A stretch of 11,923 bases of DNA from the NCBI GenBank assembly GCA_029851945.1, contig JARKUZ010000072.1, positions 1 to 11,923 on the forward strand, in the 5' to 3' direction. The translations under genes were made by a program, and so were the position numbers. Of this stretch, positions 5,603 to 11,923 are shown in pieces (position 1 is the first letter of the stretch; each line of letters opens with the position of its first letter). This DNA is from Terrisporobacter sp. Lineage in GTDB: Bacteria > Bacillota_A > Clostridia > Peptostreptococcales > Peptostreptococcaceae. The notes under the pieces were generated by a model that was given only the letters and a program-made list of their open reading frames with translations, ran no database searches and was not told where the DNA came from.

Positions 5603-5959
5603 ATGAAATTCCAGTGGACTACTATACAAGTAACAAATCTAGATAATAGCTTAAAGTTTTATAAAGATTTGCTAGGAATGAAAATAGCTAAAGTTATTGA
5701 GGGTGGAAATCACCAAATAGTCATGCTTGGTGAAGATGATGATGCTAAAATCGAGCTAATACCTATCTCAACTGCATCTAGGGAAAACTTAGGTAATGGT
5801 GTTTCTATCGGTATTGCTTTTAAACAACTAGATGATTTAGTTGAAAAAATAAAATCCAAAAATATACCTGTTGTAGGTCCAATAACTCCTATGCCAGATA
5901 TAAGATTTTTCTTTGTAAATGATCCTGATGGATATACGATTCAACTTTTAGACGAATAG
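5603..5959 (+). CDS. VOC-family (glyoxalase/bleomycin-resistance fold) protein
   Basis: A 118-residue protein with the two-module beta-alpha-beta-beta-beta fold of the vicinal oxygen chelate family: TTIQVTNLDNSLKFYKDLLG at 6-25 and VSIGIAFKQLDDLVEKIKSK at 68-87, ending in FFFVNDPDGYTIQLLDE. The family includes glyoxalase I, fosfomycin thiol transferases and dioxygenases. The usual metal ligands look altered: Trp5 stands where the first His is normal and the last strand has Gln rather than Glu (YTIQLLDE). It may therefore bind a different metal set or act as a binding protein, and I would not call it a lactoylglutathione lyase. AGGAGGT lies just before the ATG. It has its own promoter and a strong terminator, so it is monocistronic. 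Confidence 0.85.
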   Translation: MKFQWTTIQVTNLDNSLKFYKDLLGMKIAKVIEGGNHQIVMLGEDDDAKIELIPISTASRENLGNGVSIGIAFKQLDDLVEKIKSKNIPVVGPITPMPDIRFFFVNDPDGYTIQLLDE

Positions 5960-5992
5960 TAATAAAACTTACTGCAACAAGTGATTCATAGT

Positions 5993-6031
5993 AAAAATAG
6001 CTAAATCCTTATTTAGACTTTAGCTATTTTT
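5993..6031 (+). terminator. Rho-independent terminator of the VOC gene
   Basis: AAAAATAGCTAAA (5993-6005) pairs perfectly with TTTAGCTATTTTT (6019-6031) around a 13-base loop. The arm itself supplies A and T runs on both sides, so it should work in both directions. It would also stop minus-strand transcripts coming from 6137. Confidence 0.85.
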
Positions 6032-6075
6032 ATTGTTTGGATTATTACATATATCTATGACTCTATATTTTACGC

Positions 6076-6442
6076 CTAAATCTTAGGTTTCACCAAGTTT
6101 CCTTTAAAATCATAATACTTATATCCTCTACTATTGTTAAAGGCCAAATGTATATTTAGATAACCTATTATTAAGTTGATTCAAACTTTCATACATTATA
6201 TCTCCATGGTCTATATACCCTCTACATTTATCATAAAACTCTGTATAATTTTTTATATTTATTTTCTCATTATACTTTTGTTTCAAAATGTAGTCGTCAT
6301 AGATTAAATCGCTAAGAAGCATTTCATCTGTTGTTAATTCATCAAGATATTCTACTGTGGCTGCAGAAGATATATTTATAAATGATGATGTTAGCATGAT
6401 GCAAAATGCCATAAAAATACTTAATATCCTGTGTTTTTTCAT
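6076..6442 (-). CDS. Small secreted protein, probably frameshifted near its C-terminus
   Basis: ATG 6442 follows GAGGGAG. Residues 1-28 form a clear signal peptide: positive MKKHR, then the hydrophobic run ILSIFMAFCIMLTSSF and SSAA before cleavage. The mature part is acidic, then mixed (EYLDELTTDEMLLSDLIYDD), with no family I recognise. The frame stops at 6137-6139 after 101 residues (YTFGL). Removing one G from TTTGGCC at that point lets the reading continue as YTFAFNNSRGYKYYDFKGNL and stop at TAG 6076-6078, giving about 121 residues. The protein-like tail suggests a recent one-base insertion. The unshifted 101-residue product (6137-6442) may still be made and exported. No operon partner is evident, as 76 bases separate it from the Mrr gene. 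Confidence 0.6.
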
Positions 6443-6518
6443 AAACTCCCTCTAATTGATAAGCTATAGTACTAATCTTATGAACAAGTCGTTTATATAT
6501 ATATTCATTTTAGCTTCC

Positions 6519-8144
6519 TTAATTGGTAGTTTTAATTTTGCTAAAAGTATTGTCCTTAGACTGTTCTTTTATTTCAAGTTTGGCTTCAGTTAAGTCTATT
6601 CTTGCTTCATAACCATGTTTTTTTAACATATACAAAAGATTTTCTCCATTGATTAGTGTAAGTGGTTTATCTTTTATATATTCATAAGAATCCCTTCCAA
6701 AATCAGCAGTCGTAACTAGTATACCTTTCATAGCACCTTCATCTGATACTACTGTTGCAAGTTCTCTAATAGCAGAAATCCCAACTATATTTGTATATCT
6801 CTTTGCTTGTAAAATTATTTTACCACCTTTTATTGGATCTGAATCTATTATTACTCCATCTACTCCACCGTCTTTGATGCCTTGTGTTACATGAACTTCC
6901 ACATTATCTTTTGCATATTCCTTTTCAAATAACTCTCTTATAAGATGTTCAAATTCTTCCCAGTGCATGGAAGCTAGATTATATCCTTTTATTTTGTCAC
7001 CTATTTCATGGGATTTTATAAATCTCTTATCATATTTACTTATATTACATATTGGAGCAACAGCAACTAAATCACTTAACTTCGTTCCTGCTCTTCCCTT
7101 CATTCTTTTAAAACATAATTTAGGGTCGACTTTTGTTAAGTTATATTCCATGAAGTCTTCTACTGAGGTTTGTAATGATAAAATACAGTTTGTTTCTTCT
7201 AGTCCATTGCTTCTATTTAGTTCTGTTAAATATCCATTGAATACAATTCCTTCTATATTATTTGCTATATCACTCATATAGATATCATAGTTTAGTCTTA
7301 GACATAGCTGATATAGTGATTCTTCGTAGATTTTGTTTAATTCTGTTTCTTTTAATAATATATCTTTGTAGTCTTTTTTAGTTACTTCATATCTTCGCTG
7401 TTTTAAATTAGGTATTTTTTCTTTCTTTGGCAAGGCATACTCTATTATAAGTATTTTGTTTAGTGGTATGTATTCTATTTCACATGTCATTTTGTAATAT
7501 GATGGATATTTTCTCTTTGATAGTATTTTTGTCACGTAAAATTCTACACCTTCTTTTTTTCCTTGTTCATATTCTTTTTTTAGCTTATCTATATTATTAT
7601 TTTTGATGGACCTTCTATTTTCAAAAGCTTTCCTACTTTCTTCCCAGATGGAAGCTTTTTGATCGTTATCTTTTTCTATATTTTTATATTCTACTTCCCA
7701 TTTATTTAAAGCTTCTTTGTATTTATTTTTAGCTTGATTTTCTAATTTTGATATTCTGTTTGGGATTAGGTAGTCTAGTAATTTTAGCTCGATCTTGTAA
7801 TCTTCTTCCAATGGTTTTATTGGAAGTTTTCTAAGCTCTAGTGGTCTATTGTAATTACTGTGGTCTTTTAGTAGTTCCCAGTTTATGGTTTCTTTGTTAC
7901 TATTTATATTTTTTAGTAAGCTAAGTATTTCTTCTCTTTGATTTTGTGATTTTTGTGTTATTTGATTTGCTATCTTTATAGAGTCTTCTTTTATTTTTAT
8001 TTCATTTTCTTTTTGTATTCTTTTAGCTTCTTTTTCTTTTTCTCTTTTTAATTTTTCTTCTTTGGCTTTTGCTTGTTTTTGCTCTTTTGCATATTCTCTT
8101 GCTACTTGGTTTATTGTTTTTGTTATTGGTGATTGTCTAACCAT
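6519..8144 (-). CDS. Mrr-type restriction endonuclease with N-terminal coiled coil
   Basis: A protein of 541 residues from ATG 8144. The longer reading from 8156 uses a GTG that is itself part of the GTGGAGG ribosome binding site, so ATG 8144 (five bases after GGAGG) is the likely start. Residues about 15-60 are a highly charged Lys/Glu coiled coil. The middle (about 110-370) has a family-specific domain with the line NGYLTELNR and DPKLCFKRMKG. The last 150 residues are an Mrr-catalytic PD-(D/E)xK nuclease: HWEEFEHLIRELF at 394-406, GGVDGV with D429, and ILQAKRY with Q446-x-K448. Mrr enzymes are type IV restriction nucleases that cut modified foreign DNA. No methylase or translocase gene is adjacent. 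It follows the SIR2 gene on the same strand with a terminator between, so it is likely transcribed alone. Confidence 0.88.
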   Translation of the reverse strand: MVRQSPITKTINQVAREYAKEQKQAKAKEEKLKREKEKEAKRIQKENEIKIKEDSIKIANQITQKSQNQREEILSLLKNINSNKETINWELLKDHSNYNRPLELRKLPIKPLEEDYKIELKLLDYLIPNRISKLENQAKNKYKEALNKWEVEYKNIEKDNDQKASIWEESRKAFENRRSIKNNNIDKLKKEYEQGKKEGVEFYVTKILSKRKYPSYYKMTCEIEYIPLNKILIIEYALPKKEKIPNLKQRRYEVTKKDYKDILLKETELNKIYEESLYQLCLRLNYDIYMSDIANNIEGIVFNGYLTELNRSNGLEETNCILSLQTSVEDFMEYNLTKVDPKLCFKRMKGRAGTKLSDLVAVAPICNISKYDKRFIKSHEIGDKIKGYNLASMHWEEFEHLIRELFEKEYAKDNVEVHVTQGIKDGGVDGVIIDSDPIKGGKIILQAKRYTNIVGISAIRELATVVSDEGAMKGILVTTADFGRDSYEYIKDKPLTLINGENLLYMLKKHGYEARIDLTEAKLEIKEQSKDNTFSKIKTTN

Positions 8145-8265
8145 GGTATCCTCCACTTTAGATTTTGTGTTTTATTTGGAGTATTGACTAGTTTTTGTTA
8201 AAATCTACATTTTTATTGTATATAGCTTAAATAAATATTAATAAATCTTACCTTTAAATTAAAAT

Positions 8266-8297
8266 AAGCCGAAAATAGAATCTCCTATTTTCGGCTT
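8266..8297. terminator. Strong hairpin terminator between the two defence genes
   Basis: AAGCCGAAAATAG (8266-8278) pairs perfectly with CTATTTTCGGCTT (8285-8297) around a six-base loop. On the minus strand it is followed by ATTTTAATTT, so it would stop transcripts from the SIR2 gene 150 bases upstream. It lies only 20 bases after the end of the decayed reading frame at 8318, and probably belonged to that gene first. Confidence 0.85.
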
Positions 8298-8317
8298 TAT
8301 GTATGTAATATCTTATT

Positions 8318-8430
8318 TTAAGCATTAGCTTTTTCTATATATTTATCTATAAAGCTTGTCAGTTAATTTTTACCAGGTTCTTTACAAAAAGTTCAAGAAC
8401 TACACCCCCAGGCACCTTAGTCAAGTCATT
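8318..8430 (-). pseudogene. Decayed 3' end of an unidentified gene
   Basis: Two overlapping minus-strand stretches read like one frameshifted C-terminus. 8359-8430 reads NDLTKVPGGVVLELFVKN and then stops at TGA, and 8318-8362 reads LTSFIDKYIEKANA before TAA. In the second frame the first stretch also gives KEPGKN just before LTSF. The segment is visibly more GC-rich than the SIR2 gene beside it (ACACCCCCAGGCACC at 8402-8416). A terminator follows 20 bases downstream. I cannot name the parent gene. It may be the stump of a gene cut by insertion of the SIR2 gene. Confidence 0.4.
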
Positions 8431-8446
8431 TCAATGAGTTGATTTA

Positions 8447-11446
8447 CTAACAATAATCTCTAAAGTAAATTTCTATAATTTCTTTATTACTTAAATTTGA
8501 ACTTATATATTTTTCTATCTTTTTCTTTATTTCTTTATTTTTAGCTAACTTCTGGTTTAGTTTAGTTGGAAAATCTATTAACCATTCAGGATTAAATATT
8601 TCAATATTCATCCCATGTAAAATAAATTTAATTTGCTCATTAATATCACCATACTTCTTAAACTTTTCAATATCTGAAATTTTGTCATATATCAATAAGT
8701 GAAATACCCCTCTAAGCAAGTCACTAACTTCATACCTTATTCCAACAAATCTTCCTTGTCTTTTTTCTTCTGCTCTTATATCTATTTCTAAATCTATAAA
8801 TTTAACTATTTTTTGTTCTAAATCAACATCTGGATTAATTATTTCATAGTACACAGATAATTTATATAATAAAAACTCGTTATAAGAAAACTTAGATTTA
8901 CTTTCTAAAATCATTTCAATTTGTTTGACTATTTTTTCTCTATTTTTATCTGATAGTATTGAGTATGATTTTACAAGTATTTGATTATAATAAAATGATT
9001 TATTGTTATTAGTTTTAGTATACTCAATTATAATATCTTCCTCTGCTTCACTTAAACTAATACTACCATTATTATTAATTAAATAAATAATATTAAGTAT
9101 AAATCTTTCTATGCTACTAATAATTTCGCTACTAATATTCTCCGAATATTTTATTGATTTAAATAAATCTTTAAGTAATATATTTATAGTATTATTCTCT
9201 AATAATGATTTAGATTGAGTAATTACGCCTTTAGAAATTTCATTAATAATATCCTCAGTGAGAACATTTATATTTGACTCCAACATTTCAATAAAATATT
9301 TAATTACTAAACTAAAATCAAATAGATTACTATCTAGTGTTGATCTAGATATAATAAATATAAATTTACAGTACTTATCTTTTATATCTACAATACTTGA
9401 TATATTATTTAATGCATATACCAGGTTATAGTTTAAATCTTTCAATTTATCTATTGCATCTTCTTCCAATGTCAATTTATCTATATTATATTTATTAAAT
9501 AATTCTTTTATCTCTTTGATGCTTAAATAGTTTATCATTGAATATACAGTAAAATAATCAATTTTATTTAATTTAATCATTTTCCCTTTTATTCCCCAAA
9601 ATTCATCTTCAGTATTTTTACATTCCAAACTATAACTAAATAACATATTTTCTATAAACTTATAAAAACTCATTTTAACTTCAATATAATTATTTACAAA
9701 TAATCTATTACTTATAATAAATTCATTGAAATATTTTATATCTTCTTTTAGCTTATATACTGAACTGTCTTCTTCACTTGCACCATAAAAAATAGTATCT
9801 TTTTCTTCTTTTATTTTCTTTTCAAAAGATATTACATCACCTATTTTTCTATGTACAAATTTAAATGTCAAAATATCTCTGTATACTTCTATATTTCCTA
9901 TATCACTTTTAGGAAGTTTTAAATATATGTTATTTAGATCAATTTTCTTAACTTCATTTTGAATTTGTTCTTGTATTTCAAAATCTATTCCCCATCTTCC
10001 AAGATTAAATATATTTTGTGAAATACTTCTACCTAAATGATATCTATTAAATTCCGATATAAAATATAAATAGTACATCTTATTTTCTATACAACTTTCT
10101 GATATTCGTTTCAGCAACATATAGGATTCATAATATCTATCTAAATTATATAAATTATATGCTACATCTAGTAACTCTTTTTCTTGTCCCCGTACATCTT
10201 TATAAATATTAAATTTAATATTATTCTCTAATTCTTTATAATTAAAAAGATATATATCTTTATTTAAGTTGTCATGCTCTTCAAAATTTATATTTAAAAT
10301 AATTTCTTCATTTTCATCTTGTATAGCTATTATACCTGCATTATATACAATTTTTTTAATAAAATCACCTTTATCATCTATCCTATATTCACTTAAATCT
10401 TTAAACAGACTTTTCAATTTATTATTGTGAACTTTAAGTATTCTATTTTTTAATTCATAATAACTATAATGTATCTCTTTTTTATCTCTCCATGGTATTT
10501 GTAAATCTAGCGCTCTTCTTATATCATCAATACTTACTACATTTAGCGCATTCAAAGATTTTAATTTTTCATAAGCTACGTCAACTGATAAACAATTACT
10601 ACTATCATCAGTTAAATAGTACAAGAATCTCATTGTTGATTTTGCTATATCATTATCTAAGTTTCCATAATCAAATGACTTATTAAAATAGTCTATACCC
10701 TTGCACTCTGAAGTATATAATATATTTATACCTCTATTTCTATAATACTCAAATTCTAACTGATTAAATTTTTTATTATCATTTCCTTCAACAAAGTAAA
10801 CTTGTTGAAAATCATTTTTAAGTATGTCTTTTACCCACTGAAATATGTACTTTACATTAATATCACTTACCGAATATCCTATAAATAAAACTACATGTGT
10901 AGATATAAGAGATTTAATATAGTTTTGTATTAATTGAAAATTTTTAAAGTAAGAAAGATAATCATCCTCTTTTAATACTATATTCTTATTATTTAAGTCT
11001 CCATGCATTTTAATAATCATTTTATTATTTACACTATATGGCAAATCTTGATCCTTAGAAACTATATCAAAAAATAACCCCTTTTTATTACATGCTCTTT
11101 CAATTAAATCATCATAATTTGTTGTAATTATATGAGCGGGATTCAAATTAATTATTAAGTCATGTATCTCATTAGGTTCCGCTTTAATATTAAACTTATT
11201 TAAAATAACATCATAATAATCTTTTTCTTTTCTAAGATTATAATAGTACTGTGGTATTTTCAAATAATCATCTAATGAACACTCATTCATATCAATACCT
11301 ACACCTTGAACAAAATCACTTATAAGACTTGTCCATGAAGGATATCCTGAATTAATTGAAACTCCAGCTCCAACAAATACTACTAATTTATTATTTTGGG
11401 ATGCCTTACGTATAATATTTTTACTTTCTTCTATAAATGACTTCAT
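8447..11446 (-). CDS. dsr2: DSR2-like defence-associated sirtuin (SIR2-domain NADase, anti-phage)
   Basis: A 999-residue protein. The N-terminal SIR2 domain (about 20-270) shows KLVVFVGAGVS at 20-30, DDYLKIPQYYYN at 59-70, NPAHIITTNYDDLI at 102-115 with Asn110, KMHGDL at 146-151 with His148, and FIGYSVSDINVKYI at 188-201. The rest is a long helical repeat-like region ending in PEWL and a Lys-rich tail. From memory, Bacillus subtilis DSR2 (about 1,005 residues) has the same order of motifs (KLVFFVGAGVS, NPAHVITTNYDNLI, VVLKEDDYL) and a matching C-terminal PSWL stretch. DSR2 senses a phage tail-tube protein through its C-terminal region and depletes NAD+, killing the infected cell. Asn110 and His148 line up with residues needed for NAD cleavage. 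TAGGGGGA precedes the ATG. The C-terminal half is very Ile/Asn-rich and extremely AT-rich. A transposase gene diverges 124 bases upstream. Confidence 0.9.
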   Translation of the reverse strand: MKSFIEESKNIIRKASQNNKLVVFVGAGVSINSGYPSWTSLISDFVQGVGIDMNECSLDDYLKIPQYYYNLRKEKDYYDVILNKFNIKAEPNEIHDLIINLNPAHIITTNYDDLIERACNKKGLFFDIVSKDQDLPYSVNNKMIIKMHGDLNNKNIVLKEDDYLSYFKNFQLIQNYIKSLISTHVVLFIGYSVSDINVKYIFQWVKDILKNDFQQVYFVEGNDNKKFNQLEFEYYRNRGINILYTSECKGIDYFNKSFDYGNLDNDIAKSTMRFLYYLTDDSSNCLSVDVAYEKLKSLNALNVVSIDDIRRALDLQIPWRDKKEIHYSYYELKNRILKVHNNKLKSLFKDLSEYRIDDKGDFIKKIVYNAGIIAIQDENEEIILNINFEEHDNLNKDIYLFNYKELENNIKFNIYKDVRGQEKELLDVAYNLYNLDRYYESYMLLKRISESCIENKMYYLYFISEFNRYHLGRSISQNIFNLGRWGIDFEIQEQIQNEVKKIDLNNIYLKLPKSDIGNIEVYRDILTFKFVHRKIGDVISFEKKIKEEKDTIFYGASEEDSSVYKLKEDIKYFNEFIISNRLFVNNYIEVKMSFYKFIENMLFSYSLECKNTEDEFWGIKGKMIKLNKIDYFTVYSMINYLSIKEIKELFNKYNIDKLTLEEDAIDKLKDLNYNLVYALNNISSIVDIKDKYCKFIFIISRSTLDSNLFDFSLVIKYFIEMLESNINVLTEDIINEISKGVITQSKSLLENNTINILLKDLFKSIKYSENISSEIISSIERFILNIIYLINNNGSISLSEAEEDIIIEYTKTNNNKSFYYNQILVKSYSILSDKNREKIVKQIEMILESKSKFSYNEFLLYKLSVYYEIINPDVDLEQKIVKFIDLEIDIRAEEKRQGRFVGIRYEVSDLLRGVFHLLIYDKISDIEKFKKYGDINEQIKFILHGMNIEIFNPEWLIDFPTKLNQKLAKNKEIKKKIEKYISSNLSNKEIIEIYFRDYC

Positions 11447-11498
11447 AGATATTCCCCCTATTATTTATTTGCGTCTTGTTAACTTATTTATATTTGAA

Positions 11499-11567
11499 TC
11501 TCGACCCCGATATGGATTACAATAGTTTCACCACAAAACATATTCCCCCTATAGAAAGGAGTCGAGA
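11499..11567. repeat. Short inverted pair TCTCGAC / GTCGAGA upstream of the transposase
   Basis: TCTCGAC (11499-11505) and GTCGAGA (11561-11567) face each other across 55 bases, just upstream of the transposase start. They could be part of an insertion-sequence left end or an expression-damping structure that overlaps the ribosome binding site (AAAGGAG, 11555-11561). I cannot locate the terminal inverted repeat itself, because the right end is outside the window. Confidence 0.35.
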
Positions 11568-11570
11568 AAA

Positions 11571-11923
11571 TTGAAACCTACGGTTAAATGCCCTGAATGC
11601 TATAACACAAATTTGTATAAGTTTGGTAAGGATAAGAATTCCAATCAAAAGTACTTATGCAAAAAATATCGTAGACAATTTACCTTACAATCAAGCAAGA
11701 AGCATTCACTTGGATATCCTAAATGTCCTGTATGTGGAAAAGGTATGTACCTTCACCATAAATACAAGTACCATATTAGCTTTAAATGTAATAACGGAAA
11801 GTGTAATCATACTATTAAACAACTTATACCTACAACTATAGGTGATCCATCATCTGAAAAGCTAAATGGTAAAACTGTATTTTCTGGACATAGATTCAAT
11901 TTAAACACCATAATTATAGCTAT
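11571..11923 (+). CDS. Insertion-sequence transposase, N-terminal zinc-ribbon part (3' end outside window)
   Basis: The frame is open from TTG 11571 to the window edge (117 residues). TTG is chosen as start because AAAGGAG (11555-11561) lies nine bases before it. The protein begins with a zinc ribbon C7-x2-C10, GKDKNSNQKY at 19-28 and C30, of the kind found at the N-terminus of IS1-like and related DDE transposases (GxxxxGxQKYxCKxC). The usual fourth Cys is Tyr33 (CKKYRRQFT), one base away from Cys. A second set of cysteines follows (C52-x2-C55, C73-x4-C78). The catalytic domain lies beyond the window, so activity and exact IS family cannot be judged. It diverges from the SIR2 gene. Confidence 0.75.
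   Translation, partial: MKPTVKCPECYNTNLYKFGKDKNSNQKYLCKKYRRQFTLQSSKKHSLGYPKCPVCGKGMYLHHKYKYHISFKCNNGKCNHTIKQLIPTTIGDPSSEKLNGKTVFSGHRFNLNTIIIA

Noticed and set aside
6967..7281. Plus-strand open frame of 104 codons
   Set aside because: Antisense to the Mrr gene, with no ribosome binding site or recognisable motif.
10492..10686. Plus-strand open frame of 64 codons
   Set aside because: Antisense to the SIR2 gene in an AT-rich part, with no supporting signals.
8447..11446. Two-gene defence operon of the SIR2 protein with the Mrr nuclease
   Set aside because: A strong terminator (8266-8297) and a decayed gene end lie between them, and DSR2-type systems act as single genes. They are neighbours in an island rather than one system.
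11623..11841. Plus-strand open frame of 72 codons
   Set aside because: Overlaps the transposase in another frame. The TTG frame has the zinc-ribbon motif and a ribosome binding site.
1..11923. CRISPR arrays, tRNA, rRNA or riboswitches
   Set aside because: I found no regularly spaced repeats, no cloverleaf-like segments and no conserved riboswitch core. The only repeats are the intergenic hairpin units and short promoter motifs.

Overview
The window is very AT-rich, rich in AGA and ATA codons, has strong GGAGG-type ribosome binding sites and carries several VanZ-type membrane proteins. This fits a low-GC Clostridia chromosome, most likely Clostridioides or a close Peptostreptococcaceae relative. 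The assignment is inferred from composition and gene families only. It is an accessory region made of small housecleaning and membrane genes, decayed genes, and a defence segment beside an insertion sequence.

Layout. 1-434: the C-terminal end of a SHOCT-domain protein with its terminator. 546-3785: six small genes, namely VanZ-like (-), NUDIX hydrolase (+), MazG-like (-), a membrane-anchored coiled-coil microprotein (-), a zinc-ribbon membrane protein (-) and a second VanZ-like protein (+). Three of the promoter regions here share an inverted repeat (TAAAACA-N2-TGTTTTA and variants) placed 42-46 bp upstream of an extended -10 TGNTATAAT. Two copies of a 73-bp hairpin repeat, plus a collapsed third copy, lie downstream of genes. 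3786-5602: a stretch of decaying genes, with an argH fragment, an M14 zinc carboxypeptidase split by one in-frame TGA just before its catalytic Glu, and a pnuC fragment with one internal stop. 5603-6442: an intact VOC/glyoxalase-fold gene with a strong terminator, then a small secreted protein with a probable frameshift at its 3' end.

6519-11446: two tandem minus-strand defence genes. One is a coiled-coil Mrr-type restriction endonuclease whose true start is an ATG at 8144. The other is a 999-residue SIR2-domain protein that I recognise as a relative of DSR2, the NAD-depleting abortive-infection sirtuin. Between them is the decayed 3' end of an unknown gene followed by a terminator, possibly marking where the SIR2 gene entered. 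From 11571 a zinc-ribbon transposase runs off the right edge, divergent from the SIR2 gene.

How the genes may work together. The right half is a small defence island: Mrr would cut modified foreign DNA, and the DSR2-like sirtuin would drain NAD+ when a phage is sensed. The left half may be a small regulon held together by the shared promoter motif, with two VanZ-like proteins, a NUDIX enzyme and two small membrane proteins next to it. That regulon is the least-described feature in the window and is an inference from sequence alone.
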